A stretch of DNA of 64,000 nt from positions 28,699,736-28,763,735 of the forward strand of contig CM038469.1 of NCBI GenBank assembly GCA_021464415.1, given 5' to 3'. Source of the DNA: Lonicera japonica. Taxonomy: Eukaryota > Streptophyta > Magnoliopsida > Dipsacales > Caprifoliaceae. The notes under the pieces are model-generated. The model was not told the DNA's origin. It searched no databases and saw nothing but the letters and a program-made list of their open reading frames with translations. Both the position numbers and the translations under genes were made by a program. Of the stretch, positions 46,311 through 60,513 are shown piece by piece (positions within the stretch are counted from its first letter, which is position 1; the number at the start of each line of letters is the position of its first letter).

Positions 46311-46695
46311 GGGTGGTATTATTTACGCCCCTCATATTTGTCACAAACACCCCTTTAAGGTAAATTTTCTAATCACAAACTTTTAAGACTCGTCTAATGA
46401 GGGGTGAGTGCAATTACACACACTCACTTTACTTGCGGAGAGTTTATTAGTAAGAACTCACCTAACATCATGCAATAAATTATTGGAGTGTTTTCTAAAT
46501 AAGGTCAGCTTAATAAGAGGCGAGTGCACTTACATAAACTCCGCTCACATGAGGAGAGTGTGTTGCTAAGCATTCGCCTAACATCAGGTAATAGAAGGGG
46601 TGTTGTAATAAATAAGAAGGTGTTAAAATGTATTTTTAGTTAAATTTTAGAGAGGGTGTTTGTGACACATTTAGGAGATGTAAATAACACCACCC
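46311..46695. mobile_element. MITE with 8-bp target duplication and long inverted repeats
   Basis: Ends GGGTGGTATTATTTACGCCC and GATGTAAATAACACCACCC are inverted repeats that extend about 45 bp (CACAAACACCC / GGGTGTTTGTG). A perfect 8-bp duplication ATATTTAA flanks it (46303-46310 and 46696-46703). The middle holds two diverged copies of about 125 bp (GAGTGCAATTACACACACTC and GAGTGCACTTACATAAACTC), so the interior was duplicated in tandem. hAT or Mutator-like; non-coding. Confidence 0.78.
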
Positions 46696-46703
46696 ATATT
46701 TAA

Positions 46704-47880
46704 AGCAATCGGGTTTTGTAGCACTTTTTAACTAGGCTCAACTGATTGAAATTTTTTAAAATAGGTTCATTTTGAATTTTTTATGAAAGTGATTAGATTA
46801 AATTATATGTTGTAAGAGAAAGAGAATTTTGTAATGTGTTACGTTTATTCCGTGATGTATTACAAGTTCTATGGTTTTGGCAACAAAAATGTTAGATGAG
46901 ATTCAAATTCGTGCGGAAGAATTTTGGTTACAAATCACCAAATTGTCAAAAGGAGAAGATTTAGAACGACCGGTCCAGAGGTTTCTTTTGATAGTAATTT
47001 TGTGTATAATTGCTGGCAAGATTAGAAATTAAGATGGGCTTAAGTCAAAATCAAACTTTTAATTAAAGAAGTTAGTTGGGTAATGGACCAATTTTCAAAA
47101 TAGTTAGTATCGAAATGCTTTTTCTAAATTGCCCCCTTCAAAAAATTCATAATCTGATTCATACCATAAAAGATTTTATAAAAATGTCCAATTTTGATTT
47201 GTGACAAAACTGATCAACTATTATAAATGTACAATTATTGTCAGTATTAGTTCAACAAACTGTTAAACGTAGTTCATCAACTATTAACAATCAATAGCTG
47301 AAACACGATAATGTACAATCAAACACGTGCAATTGTTAAATTATAATTAACACCGAAGGACATATGCATTCGACATAAAAATGTGATACATTTAGTGTGA
47401 TCATCATACATTAATTAAAAAGGTAGGTGTCCATATAATATTCTTCATTATATTAATCCGTTATAACCAAAGTATTATATTAGAATTTCATTATTTTATG
47501 TGGGGAGTGAACCTTCCAACAAACATAAAAAAAAATATTATTTTATGTTAAGTAAATATATTTTGTAGAAGAATGTTACTCTTTTCTTTTTTTTTTAATG
47601 TAATAAATCATCCTCTATTACAACAATTATTGATGTTGCAGGACCTGCATCTAGTTATTTTTCAAAGTTAGAACTAATTATATAATCTCTAGCTAGGAAG
47701 TTCTTTACTAGGATCGACCAAAATCTAAGTACTTTGTAATAGATGGATTTATTTCAAAATTATTGTTTTGGGTGTTAAGATACCGTAAAACACACTGAAT
47801 TAAATTTCGGAAAATATAATGAAAACTGGGATTTAATCCTTCACTTTAACTCCCTGAGTTTTCATTTTTAGTGGAATTGT
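46704..47880. other. Intergenic AT-rich stretch
   Basis: No gene or structured repeat recognised. Confidence 0.5.
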
Positions 47881-48245
47881 ATACGGAAGAAAGAATAAAA
47901 AAGAATGAGAGGGGTGCATTGATAATTGTGTCAATACAAATACTTTCAAAGTGAGTATATATATAGACACAAACTATATCCTAATATATAATAAAGGAAA
48001 TAAATAAAAATACTATAACTAATACAAAATTTCATAAATAAAATATATTCCAACAAATAATAAAATATTAATTTTCACCACACTCCCTCAAGTTGGAACA
48101 TGTTGAACAAACATGCTAAACTTGACATAGCCATAATAGCATATCAATTAAGTGGAGCATCATATTGATGTAGTAAATCACCATCGAAAGTCGTCAACGC
48201 CCGTAACCAAAGCCATTTAAAATGGCACAACACGTAAAGTGTACT
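47881..48245 (-). mobile_element. Copia-type LTR/PPT fragment
   Basis: On the minus strand a polypurine tract CAACTTGAGGGAGTGTGG (complement near 48078-48095) is followed by an LTR-like segment that runs to TATCAATGCACC (about 47914). The segment and about 150 bp upstream of it match 41723-42110 in order. No open frame. Confidence 0.55.
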
Positions 48246-48766
48246 TTTAAACTATTAGAAAATTTATATTTTTTAATTTATGTGGGTAACATATTATAAT
48301 ATTTCAATTATATTTGTTATTTAATTAATGGGCTAATTTTAGTGGTGTAATTGATTTTTAGTTAAGCCCAAAGACTACTCAAATAAATGTGGGCCAAATG
48401 TGTAGATACTTTATATGGGCTTTTAGAGTTTAATGGGAACTCTAATTAGTTTGTATATAAAGAAGATAGTAGGGTTATGGTCGCGCGTGAGGGCGCGTGT
48501 GGTGGTTTCTGGTGATGATTCAAACTGATTTGGAATCGTCTTTTGGAGACAAGGACGTTGGTGTAATTTTTGGTTTGATTGAGTGTCTGTATGTGATGGA
48601 CGATTGTATAGAAATTGGATCCGGTTGTAGGGTCGAGGATTTTGATCTGAGATTACTGCTGGTTGGTGGCTGCGGGATAGGTTTAGGGTATGTGATGGTG
48701 TTGTAGGGTGATTTGTGGGTTGTTGGCGTGGTGGTGGGACGGCTAGGGTTTTGTGGTTGTGTTTCC
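48246..48766 (-). other. Retroelement leader-like sequence
   Basis: Follows a primer-binding site on the minus strand, as a Copia 5' leader would. GC content rises at 48480-48760, where the plus strand is rich in GGT/GTG runs. No gag frame recognised; the plus-strand ORF 48497-48706 is unlike known proteins. Confidence 0.4.
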
Positions 48767-48777
48767 CTCTGATACCA
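48767..48777 (-). other. Primer-binding site (initiator tRNA-Met type)
   Basis: The minus strand reads TGGTATCAGAG directly after the LTR end ATCAACA. It matches the standard plant Copia primer-binding site. Confidence 0.75.
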
Positions 48778-48956
48778 TGTTGATAATTAGAGAGCGAATA
48801 AATTATATTGATGTCTCATGAATGAATACAAAGGTCCTTTAAATAGGGATTGAATGAGCTGTACATGGAAACAAAAATAATATCCCATAATTCTAGAAAT
48901 TATGGTGGTAGTCAACTATACCATTTATACATATACCATATCTATATATTCTAATA
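48778..48956 (-). mobile_element. Copia LTR, about 179 bp
   Basis: On the minus strand the LTR begins TATTAGAATATATAG (expected TG changed to TA) and ends TAATTATCAACA. It is preceded by a polypurine tract TTGAGGGAGAG, so it is the 3' LTR of the pol gene next to it, and is followed by a primer-binding site, so it also looks like a 5' LTR for sequence further left. No second LTR was found upstream of the integrase part. Confidence 0.7.
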
Positions 48957-51256
48957 CTCTCCCTCAAGTTGGCACACATATATTGAAACATGCCCAACTT
49001 ACTAATTAGCTTGGTGAATATCTTCTTTGTCACGGCCTTGGTGAGAATGTCAGCTAACTGATCTTCGGAGCATACATGAGGGACAGAAATAACTTTTTCT
49101 TCTAACTTCTCTTTGATGAAGAACATATCCACTTCAACATGTTTTGTTCTATCATTTTGAACTGGATTGTGTGCGATATCACACGCTGCCTTGTTGTCGC
49201 AATATAGCACCATGGGTTCTGTTGGAGGAAAATCGAGATCTGTCAGTAGTAGTTTCAACCACAATAACTCTTATATACCAACTGCCATTCCTCGATATTC
49301 TGTTTCTGCGCTTGATCGGGATACTACATTTTGCTTCTTACTTCTCCAGGTAACCAAGTTTCCTCCTACAAATGTGAAGTACCCTGAAGTAGATCTCATG
49401 TCACATATATTACCTGCCCAATCAGCAACAGTGTATCCTTCAACCTTCAGAATATCCTCATTTTTCTGGAATAGAATTCCTTTTCCATGAGCTGCTTTAA
49501 GATAACTGATAATCCTCATAACTGCCTGCATGTGCTTCTCCCCTGGATTATGCAAGAATTGACTGACGATACTCAATGCATATGATATATCAGGTCTTGT
49601 ATGTGCGAGGTACATCAATCTTCCTACCAATCTCTGATAGCGCCCTCTATCCACGGGTACTTGATCCGGTTCGACCTCTAATTTCAATCCTTCCTCCATT
49701 GGAGTCTCTGATGGTTGACAGGCAGACATCCCAGTTTCATTCAGTAAATCTAGAGCATACTTTCTCTGAGATAAAAAGATGCCTTTTGATGACCTAGACA
49801 CCTCGATTCCCAGAAAATACTTTAAGTTTCCAAGATCTTTCATCTCAAACTCCTGAGATAAGAGCTTCTTCAATGCCTGTTGTTCTTGAGGGTTGTTTCC
49901 TGTGAGCACCATATCATCTACATAAACAATAAGAGCTGTAAGCTTCCCATGGCTTCTTTTCAAAAATAAAGTATGATCAGAATCTGGTTGTACCCAAACT
50001 TTCGCATTGATCTCGCGAATCTCCCAAACCAAGCTCTAGGGGATTGTTTTAACCCATATAAAGATTTCTTCAACTTGCAGACTTTATTTGTATGCTCAAC
50101 TGGAATCTTATATCCAGGTGAGAACTCCATATATACTTCCTCCTCTAAATCCCCATGTAAAAAGGCATTCTTCACATCAAATTATTGTAGAGGCCAGTCC
50201 AAATTCGCAGCTAATGAGAGTAACACTCGCACTGTATTGATTTTTGCAACTGGCGCAAATGTCTCCAGATAATCAATCCCATGTGTTTGTGTGTAGCCTT
50301 TTGCAACTAGTCTCGCCTTGAATCTTTCGATTGTACCATCTGCTTTAAATTTCACAGTGTACACCCATTTGCAACCCACCTTCTTCTTTCCTGCTGGTAA
50401 TTCGGTTAACTCCCATGTGTCATTTTTCAACAAGGATTTCATCTCCTCATCCATTGCCAATTTCCACTGAGAATCACATAAGGCTTCCTGCACACTGTTA
50501 GGAATAGATACATAAGATAATTGATTCACAAAAGATTTGTTAGATGCAGTTAACTAATCATACGACACATAATTACTCATGGGATATTTGGCTTTGCTGG
50601 TAAAATATGGGTCATATGTGGGTTTAGGTATACCTCTATTTGTTCGGTTAGGAAGTTTCTTTATAGGAATAGAAGAAGATACCTGGGAGACCTCAGTTTC
50701 AGGGATATTTGAAGTGGACGATTGGTTGTTTGCGTTATGCAGAGACGGAGACGGCTCAACTTCATTTGAAAGAATTTCTGTTGTTTCTATTATCTCGGCG
50801 GTTAATGGTGGTACTACCGTTATTGAGCTTGTTTCTTCCTCATTGACATTCCCAAATGACTGAACTTTCTTATAGTGCTCCCCCTGAAGTTTAGTCTTGT
50901 CAAAGTACATAGTTTCTTCATGAAACGTAACGTCCATGGTGACGTACAATTTTTGTGTATGAGGGTGATAACACCGATACCCTTTCTGAGAAGACGCATA
51001 CCCAACAAAGACGCACTTGAGAGCGCGAGGTTCAAGCTTATGTCGTTGTTCCTTTAGTAAGTGGACAAATGTGACACATCCAAACACCCAGGGAGGAAGA
51101 TTGAACACGGCAGGGGCCGAGACAAATTTAGCTAGGACTTCGAAAGGTGTCTGAAAATCAAGTGTAGCGGAGGGAATGCGATTTACCAAATAGGCAGCCG
51201 AGGACAGTGCCTCGCCCCAATATGAGGTTGGTGTGTTAACGCCAATCAATGATGCC
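48957..51256 (-). pseudogene. Copia polyprotein, integrase C-part, RT and RNase H, disrupted
   Basis: Domain order on the minus strand is that of Ty1/Copia. The integrase continues from 51256 (PTSYWGEALSSAAYLVNRIP, about 51234-51175) with the C-terminal FVGYASSQKGYRCYHP region. Reverse transcriptase follows ([69 protein letters not shown] and the catalytic YVDDMVLTGN). RNase H ends it (ADWAGNICDMRSTSGYF, YCDNKAACDIAHNPV, RTKHVEVDMFFIKEKL). Three in-frame stops (50554-50556, 50182-50184 and 49271-49273) and a frameshift near 49985 interrupt the frame. The front part lies beyond the nested insertion, at 60521-60800. This copy cannot make a functional product. Confidence 0.92.
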
Positions 51257-51261
51257 CGAAC

Positions 51262-53867
51262 TATAACAACCCGCCTAATTAGGCAGGTGTTAACGGATGC
51301 TGTGTCTAATTAACAGCAGATATATAAAAAGACATAACTAAGAAATTGAACAAAGTAAAGAAATCAAATAAAAATTCAGCATGAAGTATTCGTAAATACT
51401 AAGAAATCCATCCTATTTAATAAACAACGCGGAAATATAGAATAGTTCTCAAATCCGTTACAATCCAAATTCGATAAATACAACTTGTACATCCATAGAT
51501 AGTACAACTACTCAAACTTAATTAGAAGTTACAACTACTACAAATTAGGGTAATACAACAACTAATTCCATAGGGCCATCAGAGGAGACTCTAAAATGAA
51601 CTTGAACCAGCTCGACGACCTCTACCCAATAGACAATGTGTACCTGAAAGGAAAATGAGGGAATGAGCCACAAATGGCCCAGTGGAAACTATAGGGAAAG
51701 GGAAAATGCAATGCATGATCGTACTACAATATAAGAGAGTTCACAATTCAATTATTAACAAACTTCCTAATATATACAAATTTATAAAAAAAACCATACA
51801 TAAAGCATCAATATAATTTTATTAATTATCAATACGTATCTCACACGAAGCTGTATAAACATCCATCCACCTCCTCCTCCTCCTCGACCTAATATCGGTA
51901 CTAGAAGGAATATACTACTCACAAACGCACCCCATCTTACCATGGGTCTGTGCACTGGTAACCAAATTTATGGCACCCCATCTTTACCATGGGTTTGTAC
52001 AATAACATAACTCAAGCATTTATATATCGGTGCTAATCCGGTTCCAACAATCTCAATATTTTCCATAGCAATTTATATACTTAACTCATAGTGTTTATAA
52101 AAGGCTGTCTCACACAATTAACGGGAATAATTAATCTTCTTTATAACAATATAAATTCATGTATTCATTATAATTCTAAAAATCAGGTTTTATAAGTGTA
52201 TACCATGCTTTACACGTCAATTTACGGTAATAATATTAATTTCAACGGTTTTGTAATCCAAAATTGAGCAAACACTAGATTTATTATAATCGTCATCAAG
52301 AAATCAATACATGTCTAATAATAAGTCAAAATATGATTTAAGAGTGATTTATATTCTGAAAATTTAGGAATGTAAGTAGAAATATCAAGTATTAGACATG
52401 TATATGACGTTTCTAGCCATTTCGGTACTAAATTCTCAATTAAACACTTAAATGTGGACATGCAATAGAATCAGCCTCCACTCTCATCAAATACAACCAA
52501 TATACCATTAATAACAAAGCTCAAAATGTTTAATCCATTGCTATACAACATGCATGCAAGAGAAACAATGAATTTGGTACCGAAAATCTAGTATTTCAAC
52601 TCAATCAACTATAATTGTTCAAAAATCAAAGAATAGAGGGAAGTTCCCACCTTAATCACTCTTGGACAGAAATGGAGAGTCCTAAAGAGACCACCTACAG
52701 CCACCGATCGAGAAAACCGAGCTAGGAAATGGACTCGCCACGCCAAAAACTTGAGAAATCCACAATTTCGGAGTAAAAACCATTGATTTGAGCTAGATAT
52801 CTCCTATTTCTCACCCTTTCTCTCTCTAGAAGTGTATACATATTTTCTCTAGTTTTAATGGTGTTTTATGGACTGAAGAAGATGGCCAAAGCTGGTTAAA
52901 GCCAATTAAAAACGAGCTGACTTGGTCAAACCCGGATTGACCAAATGTGTTATGGTGCACTGTTCGTATTTTGGGCATAACTCTTTGCTCGGAACTCCGA
53001 TTGGGATGATCTTTATATCAACGAAAAGATAATTCAATGTTATACAACTTCACAAGAGGAAGTTTCTCCAAATTCGTAATAGATTAATACCAGAATTTGG
53101 TCGAAGACAGTGCTCTGCCGAAATTCAGCATAATCTGATTTTTGCTAATGGGCTTACTTCGCACTCTGTTTTGACCATCGAAGAGCGTGAACTAGCTTTC
53201 GGTCAAAACACAAAAGTTGTAGACTAATATAAGATGAAAATACAAGAGTTTACGGAGTGAAATTTGGATAATTAATGAAGAAGTTATTAGTCTCCAAAGT
53301 CGACTAAAATCCAACCGACGAGTAGAAATTCCGTGTTCGAAAAATGCCTCTGAAGTGCTCGTTTCAATTCCGATAGTGACGAAACTTTCCAGAATATTCT
53401 TAATAGATATTCATGACATGTTGGAAAAAACGGAACTGAATTCGGAGGTCTAAAAGTTCGTGAACCACAAACGAGATTTGTAGGAATCGTTAAGGATATA
53501 ATTCGATTCTACTAAATACTCAAAAATGCCTAAATGAAGTCCGAATTTAATGAAACTTTATTGGAATGTTTAATAACTATAATTTGACGTGTCAAAAAAG
53601 ACTAAACTCAATTTGGACCTTCCTAGGTCGATGAACCGAATATAAGAAAAGTAGAAAAAAATCGAATATTGAAGAATATGCCAAATTTTAAGAGGACGCA
53701 CCAAATTGCTCAAACTAGTTCCAAATTAAATCAAACTTTCCATATTTTTATCCATAACACCAAAGTGACATGTTGGAACATTCGGACTTGTCTAAGTGCA
53801 CGAATGAATCGGACAAATAACTAACTAAATTAAGGAAAATACACCTATTGAAACATGGGGTGTTACA
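51262..53867 (-). repeat. 3' LTR of the nested retrotransposon
   Basis: Runs on the plus strand from TATAACAACCCGCC to ACATGGGGTGTTACA. The first TG is mutated to TA. It contains a CTC triplet run (near 51871-51885) one unit longer than in the other LTR. Confidence 0.9.
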
Positions 53868-56800
53868 ACCTTCCCCCCTTAAGAAATTTCGTCCTCGAAA
53901 TTTCAGCCTACACAAATTAACAGCAATAAAGCCAAAGACGTAAGTCGAACCTGTAATCCAAGCTTTTAAAGGAAACTACTTTGAGGTTGAATTTGAAAAT
54001 TACAAAATGGAATAATGTGGACTCTAAAACCCACTCTGTAGTTATCAAGCTTTAAACAAAGAAGCCACACACGCAGACATATCGTATACTAACACTAATG
54101 AAGACCGACTATTACTTCTCATTACAAGGATAAAAACACAAGCACGAATAAAAGGTTTACTATACAAGACAAGGGTTTGGTGTAATCTCATCGAATGAAA
54201 CTAAAAAGACTTGGTACGTAACCTCCAATAACTTTAGTTAAGATTATTTCTCAGATCATCAATGACTAAGATGTAATTTCTCCTAAGGATATATATTTAT
54301 AAATAGCTTAGAGCTTAACAACCATGGTAGATATGGAGAATCACACTGAAAATAAGCAAGACTTTTAGATAAGGCAAAACCAAAACAAGGATGAAATAAT
54401 TCGGAGTAATTGAGAATCAAGTAGCCTTTTGTAACCTTATAACATTGCCGCTAATGAACCCCAACTATCACTTGTAACTTCCAATTCAAACGCAGGCTAA
54501 TTCATAATAATTTTACTAGACTCTCCTCCATTAACCATGTATGTGTAAAGCTAGACAGTCTTAGCCCAAGATACCCATTTTCCGAACAATCCAATTTTCA
54601 CTTCCCCTTCCATTATGATGTACTTTTCCAACGTATTAAACCTTGTACCAAATTAAATATAAACATTTCTTCTTAGCCCGAGACATTCTGGAATTCCTTC
54701 AGCAACGTAAAAGTCCCAATACTATGGTCTTCAGTTGCTGCTTGACTTGGACCATTCCTCATATAATTCCCCGAAGGCTTTACTCTAATTTTAGAGCTTT
54801 GGTTTCCACCAAGAGGTTATCCTTCACTGGTTTATTTTGTGAATCTACTTATGCACCATCCGTTTGTTGTGCACTTTGATTAAGTCACATTCTCATCCTC
54901 ATTAACTATTCTTGTTCAGCCAACTATGTTAACTCAATTTTTGGATCATTTCAAAATATTTCTCTGCGCATCTGTCATTAAATAATTCCTGCTTTCCTAG
55001 GGCTTCTGAAGCTAAAATTTATATTTGACCTCACTAGTACATATGCCATACTATCTTTTTTTTTTGCAGATTTCAAAATGGTCGACATGTTAATTTACTG
55101 AAATAAGACATTAATATATGGAACTTCTTTCCAGCATTGTCTGTAGATGTAGACAACCTTTGAATTTGAATGAATCTCCAGCAATCTTGAATAATCCTCA
55201 GAGCGCTATCTCCATTTATTAGCCCTACTTTATTACGGTCCAATTGCTCCGCTAAGTTCCAATTCTAGCGCCCTTACACGTCTTCGAGCAATTTAGTAAA
55301 ATAAATACTAGTATTTTAAATAATCTAGATTTCATCGTTATTTGAACCTATCAAAGTTCTTGTGTGCTTTAAATTAACCATTGAGATCCTAACACATTTT
55401 CGTAAAAATGTCATCTTTGCACGGAACTTCGTAAGTTGACCCCAAATATCTGGTAATGTGCATTATTAGCTCTAATAAATGTCTCATTTAGTCCCATCGA
55501 CTTCAAAATCATCCATAAGGATCGACCAACCAATCAACTCGAGAAATGACCTATACTACAAGCTCAAGGAAATTGACCGCCCAACTGATCGCTGGAGGCC
55601 CCAAGTAACGGACCACAAAAGGTAATGATACAAGAAGAAGTTATAGCACTAGTCACCCCTCACAATAGTACTATAATGTCTAACAAAATATTTTCGATAA
55701 CCAAACAAAGAAACGATAGTGGACACGAGTTAAGCGAAGACCCAATCTCGAGTTCAAGTAAGTATACCAGTATGACATTCCCGAATGAATGGTTTATAAA
55801 GGCAGAGGCCATCCAGAACTTCTGCTGGAAAGAGGTACAATTATTTGTTCCACTACTAGAACTCGACATTGACTTATGTAACGAGCCACAACAAACACGA
55901 CCAGAGTGTTCAAACCGAATAAAAGGACCATTAAAAGGGTAGACCTTACACAATGTACAATGACTACGTGATTACACCCAATTTATGATGAATAAATACT
56001 CATATAGCAAGCAAATGTCCATAAAAATTTACACCACAGAATAGAGTGGACATATAATGATATGGTGATATATATTGTTCCCAAAACTCAGAAAAGATGG
56101 TCACAAAGTGTTTCCTAAAATTCGTTTAGGCTACCCAAATGCTTGACCAGTAAAAGAATATTTTTTTTAAAAAAAAAAGCAAAAATTAGCCAATAGCCAA
56201 CACAAAAATCAATAGGAAGTTAGGTCTCCTAAAGGCTTGAGACATTATAAAATAAGTAACCCCAAGGATCAAAAATCAAATTTTTAGGAAGAGTCACTGT
56301 AACAAACATTACGAAATTTATGCGCTCAAAGAATCGGGCGAACTCAACGAAGAAAACAAATGAATTTTGACTCAAAATAATGGAATTTAAACCAAATCTC
56401 AATCAACACTTAAAGCATTATACCCAAATCTCTAAACTTTCCTTTTAAAATACATTACTGCATTAAAAGATACCTTGGGAAATACCCCTGTTTGGACCAC
56501 AAGTTTTTGAAAAAAACTTCCCGATAGACAATATGATATACTTTTAAATACATAAGGTTGAGAAAAGCCTTGAAAGAATAATACGTTATAGTCATGCGTC
56601 CAAACATCAGCTTCAGGTATTAATGTTGAAGGCAACCACTAGAGTATTATATATTATCATCCTGCTATAGTTTCAAAAACACTTTGTGAATATCCTAAGG
56701 TTTCAAAACATTTGGTATAGTTTAAAAATTCTATTTAACACATGTTTGTTGAAGACTATGGAATCATCTTAGTCTTACATGTGTAACTTGACATATCCTT

Positions 56801-57909
56801 AAATAATTCAACTTGTATTTCCCATCAAGATCCTATAGTTTTCTGCGCAAATATTCCTTTAGTTTTGCATGTAATACTGGCCCACAAGTAACACCGGAAG
56901 AACTTTTAAAACATTAGAATAAAATTACTATTTATTTTCCAAGCTTTCACTCACACACGTATGAGGTTAGATGAGAGTTAAAACCAAAGCCAAGCGTATA
57001 TATGACAAACCTATATGGAGAAAAAGGAAAACTGGTCCAACTCTGAAGTATGGCGGAAAAAAAATCTGGTGGACCGATTTGACACCAAGCCTGGACCAAA
57101 TTTGATGTTTTTTCAGAAAACATACTAAAAATGCTTGTTTAGAATCCATATCCTAAGAAACAATCTAAGATTAATCTAATGATTTATAAAGACTTTTCGG
57201 AAAAGAGGGAACGTAATTCGGAGGTCTCGAAGTAATAGAGCTAAAAAATCATTCTAAATACGTGCTTTTACCAAAATTCACGAGAATAATATAAAATCCT
57301 AAGGTGACTTGCGAAAGAAAACAAAATTCGAATCAGTGGTATTTAAGTCATCGAGTACAAAGTAGGAAATTCAATGCAAGAATTCAAGGCAAGGATGCCA
57401 GAAAGATCGCTGTAGGTTTCAACTAATTTTATTTCTCCACCAATTAGTGAGGTACCAAGGATCCCAATACCACGACTATCCAAGATCTCAAAAACAAAAC
57501 TAATGAATCAAAAAATATGAGATTCATAATTAAACTCAAACAATATTCCAAGTGATCACACAAAAGCCTTAAAATAAGAAAAATCAATCCACAATCTTCA
57601 TACTTACTGAAATTTAAAATTTAGCTCTAAATACAAGGAGTATCTCAAAAATATGGTTGAGGCAAAACTTAAATACCAGAGAATAGTGTGGGTCATTAAG
57701 TTCAGCTCTAGTTAGCTACAGTAGACAATTGCTTTATAAGATAGTCATCCGTTGGCCAGCGGTTAACTATAATATAACTCAATTGTCACATGCGCTTACG
57801 AAAAAAAAAACTCAACTTCCCCCACCTTAACGCAGAACGGAAACGCACGATCTTAATCTACCCAATATCCCACGACGAAGGGAATTTGAACCTATCCTCT
57901 GATACCAAC
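53868..57909 (-). other. Non-coding interior of the nested retrotransposon
   Basis: About 4 kb without a recognisable gag, protease, RT or integrase reading on either strand. The longest ORFs (55625-55942 plus, 55660-55953 minus) overlap each other and match nothing known. Either end carries the expected polypurine tract and primer-binding site, so the element could be copied with proteins supplied by others. Confidence 0.75.
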
Positions 57910-60513
57910 TGTAACAACCCGCCTAAATTAGGCAGGTGTTAACGGATGCTGTGTCTAATTAACAGCAGATATATAAAAAGACATAACTAAGAAATTGAAC
58001 AAAGTAGAGAAATCAAATAAAAATTCAGCATAAAGTATTCGTAAATACTAAGAAATCCATCATATTTAATAAACAACGCGGAAATATAGAATAGTTCTCA
58101 AATCCGTTACAATCCAAATTCGATAAATACAACTTGTACATCCATAGATAGTACAACTACTCAAACTTAATTAGAAGTTACAACTACTACAAATTAGGGT
58201 AATACAACAACTAATTCCATAGGGCCATCAGAGGAGACTCTAAAATGAACTTGAACCAGCTCGACGACCTCTACCCAATAGACAATGTGTACCTGAAAGG
58301 AAAATGAGGGAATGAGCCACAAATGGCCCAGTGGAAACTATAGGGAAAGGGAAAATGCAATGCATGATCGTACTACAATATAAGAGAGTTCACAATTCAA
58401 TTATTAACAAACTTCCTAATATATACAAATTTATAAAAAAAACCATACATAAAGCATCAATATAATTTTATTAATTATCAATACGTATCTCACACGAAGC
58501 TGTATAAACATCCATCCACCTCCTCCTCCTCGACCTAATATCGGTACTAGAAGGAATATACTACTCACAAACGCACCCCATCTTACCATGGGTCTGTGCA
58601 CTGGTAACCAAATTTATGGCACCCCATCTTTACCATGGGTTTGTACAATAACATAACTCAAGCATTTATATATCGGTGCTAATCCGGTTCCAACAATCTC
58701 AATATTTTCCATAGCAATTTATATACTTAACTCATAGTGTTTATAAAAGGCTGTCTCACACAATTAACGGGAATAATTAATCTTCTTTATAACAATATAA
58801 ATTCATGTATTCATTATAATTCTAAAAATCAGGTTTTTATAAGTGTATACCATGCTTTACACGTCAATTTACGGTAATAATATTAATTTCAACGGTTTTG
58901 TAATCCAAAATTGAGCAAACACTAGATTTATTATAATCGTCATCAAGAAATCAATACATGTCTAATAACAAGTCAAAATATGATTTAAGAGTGATTTATA
59001 TTCTGAAAATTTAGGAATGTAAGTAGAAATATCAAGTATTAGACATGTATATGACGTTTCTAGCCATTTCGGTACTAAATTCTCAATTAAACACTTAAAT
59101 GTAGACATGCAATAGAATCAGCCTCCACTCTCATCAAATACAACCAATATACCATTAATAACAAAGCTCAAAATGTTTAATCCATTGCTATACAACATGC
59201 ATGCAAGAGAAACAATGAATTTGGTACCGAAAATCTAGTATTTCAACTCAATCAACTATAATTGTTCAAAAATCAAAGAATAGAGGGAAGTTCCCACCTT
59301 AATCACTCTTGGACAGAAATGGAGAGTCCTAAAGAGACCACCTACAGCCACCGATCGAGAAAACCGAGCTAGGAAATGGACTTGCCATGCCAAAAACTTG
59401 AGAAATCCACAATTTCGGAGTAAAAACCATTGATTTGAGCTAGATATCTCCTATTTCTCACCCTTTCTCTCTCTAGAAGTGTATACATTTTTTCTCTGGT
59501 TTTAATGGTGTTTTATGGACTGAAGAAGATGGCCAAAGCTGGTTAAAGCCAATTAAAAACGAGCTGACTTGGTCAAACCCGGATTGACCAAATGTGTTAT
59601 GGTGCACTGTTCGTATTTTGGGCATAACTCTTTGCTCGGAACTCCGATTGGTATGATATTTATATCAACGAAAAGATAATTCAATGTTATACAACTTCAC
59701 AAGAGGAAGTTTCTCCAAATTCGTAATAGATTAATACCAGAATTTGGTCGAAGACAGAGCTCTGAAGAAATTCTGCATAATCTGATATTTTTTAATGGGC
59801 TTACTTCGCACTCTGTTTTGACCATCGAAAAGCGTGAACTAGCTTTCGGTCAAAACACAAAAGTTGTAGACTAATATAAGATGAAAATACAAGAGTTTAC
59901 GGAGTGGAATTTGGATAATTAATGAAGAAGTTATGAGTCTCCAAAGTTGACTAAAATCCAACCGACGAGTAGAAATTCCGTGTTCGAAAAATGCCTCTGA
60001 AGTGCTCGTTTCAATTCCGATAGTGACGAAACTTTCCATAATATTCTTAATAGATATTCATGACATGTTAGAAAAAACAGAACTGAATTCGGAGGTCTAA
60101 AAGTTCGTGAACCACAAACGAGATTTGTAGGAATCGTTAAGGATATAATTCGATTCTACTAAATACTCAAAAATGCCTACATGAAGTCCGAATTTAATGA
60201 AACTTTATTGGAATGTTTAATAACTATAATTTGACGTGTCAAAAAAGACTAAACTCAATTTGGACCTTCCTAGGTCGATGAACCGAATATAAGAAAAGTA
60301 GAAAAAATCGAATATTGAAGAATATGCCAAATTTTACAAGGACGCACCAAATTGCTCAAACTAGTTCCAAATTAAATCAAACTTTCCATATTTTTATCCA
60401 TAACACCAAAGTGATATGTTGGAACATTCGGACTTGTCTAAGTGCACGAATGAATCGGACAAATAACTAACTAAATTAAGGAAAATACACCTATTGAAAC
60501 ATGAGGTGTTACA
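57910..60513 (-). repeat. 5' LTR of the nested retrotransposon
   Basis: Runs on the plus strand from TGTAACAACCCGCC to ACATGAGGTGTTACA; perfect TGTAACA/TGTTACA inverted ends. Two bases, AC (60514-60515), separate it from the target duplication. Confidence 0.9.

Noticed and set aside
48497..48706. 69-aa plus-strand ORF near the Copia LTR
   Set aside because: Falls in retroelement leader-like sequence, no family resemblance, opposite to element orientation.
55625..55953. Facing ORFs of about 100 aa in the nested retrotransposon
   Set aside because: They overlap each other, match no gag, pol or host protein motif, and are expected by chance in 4 kb.
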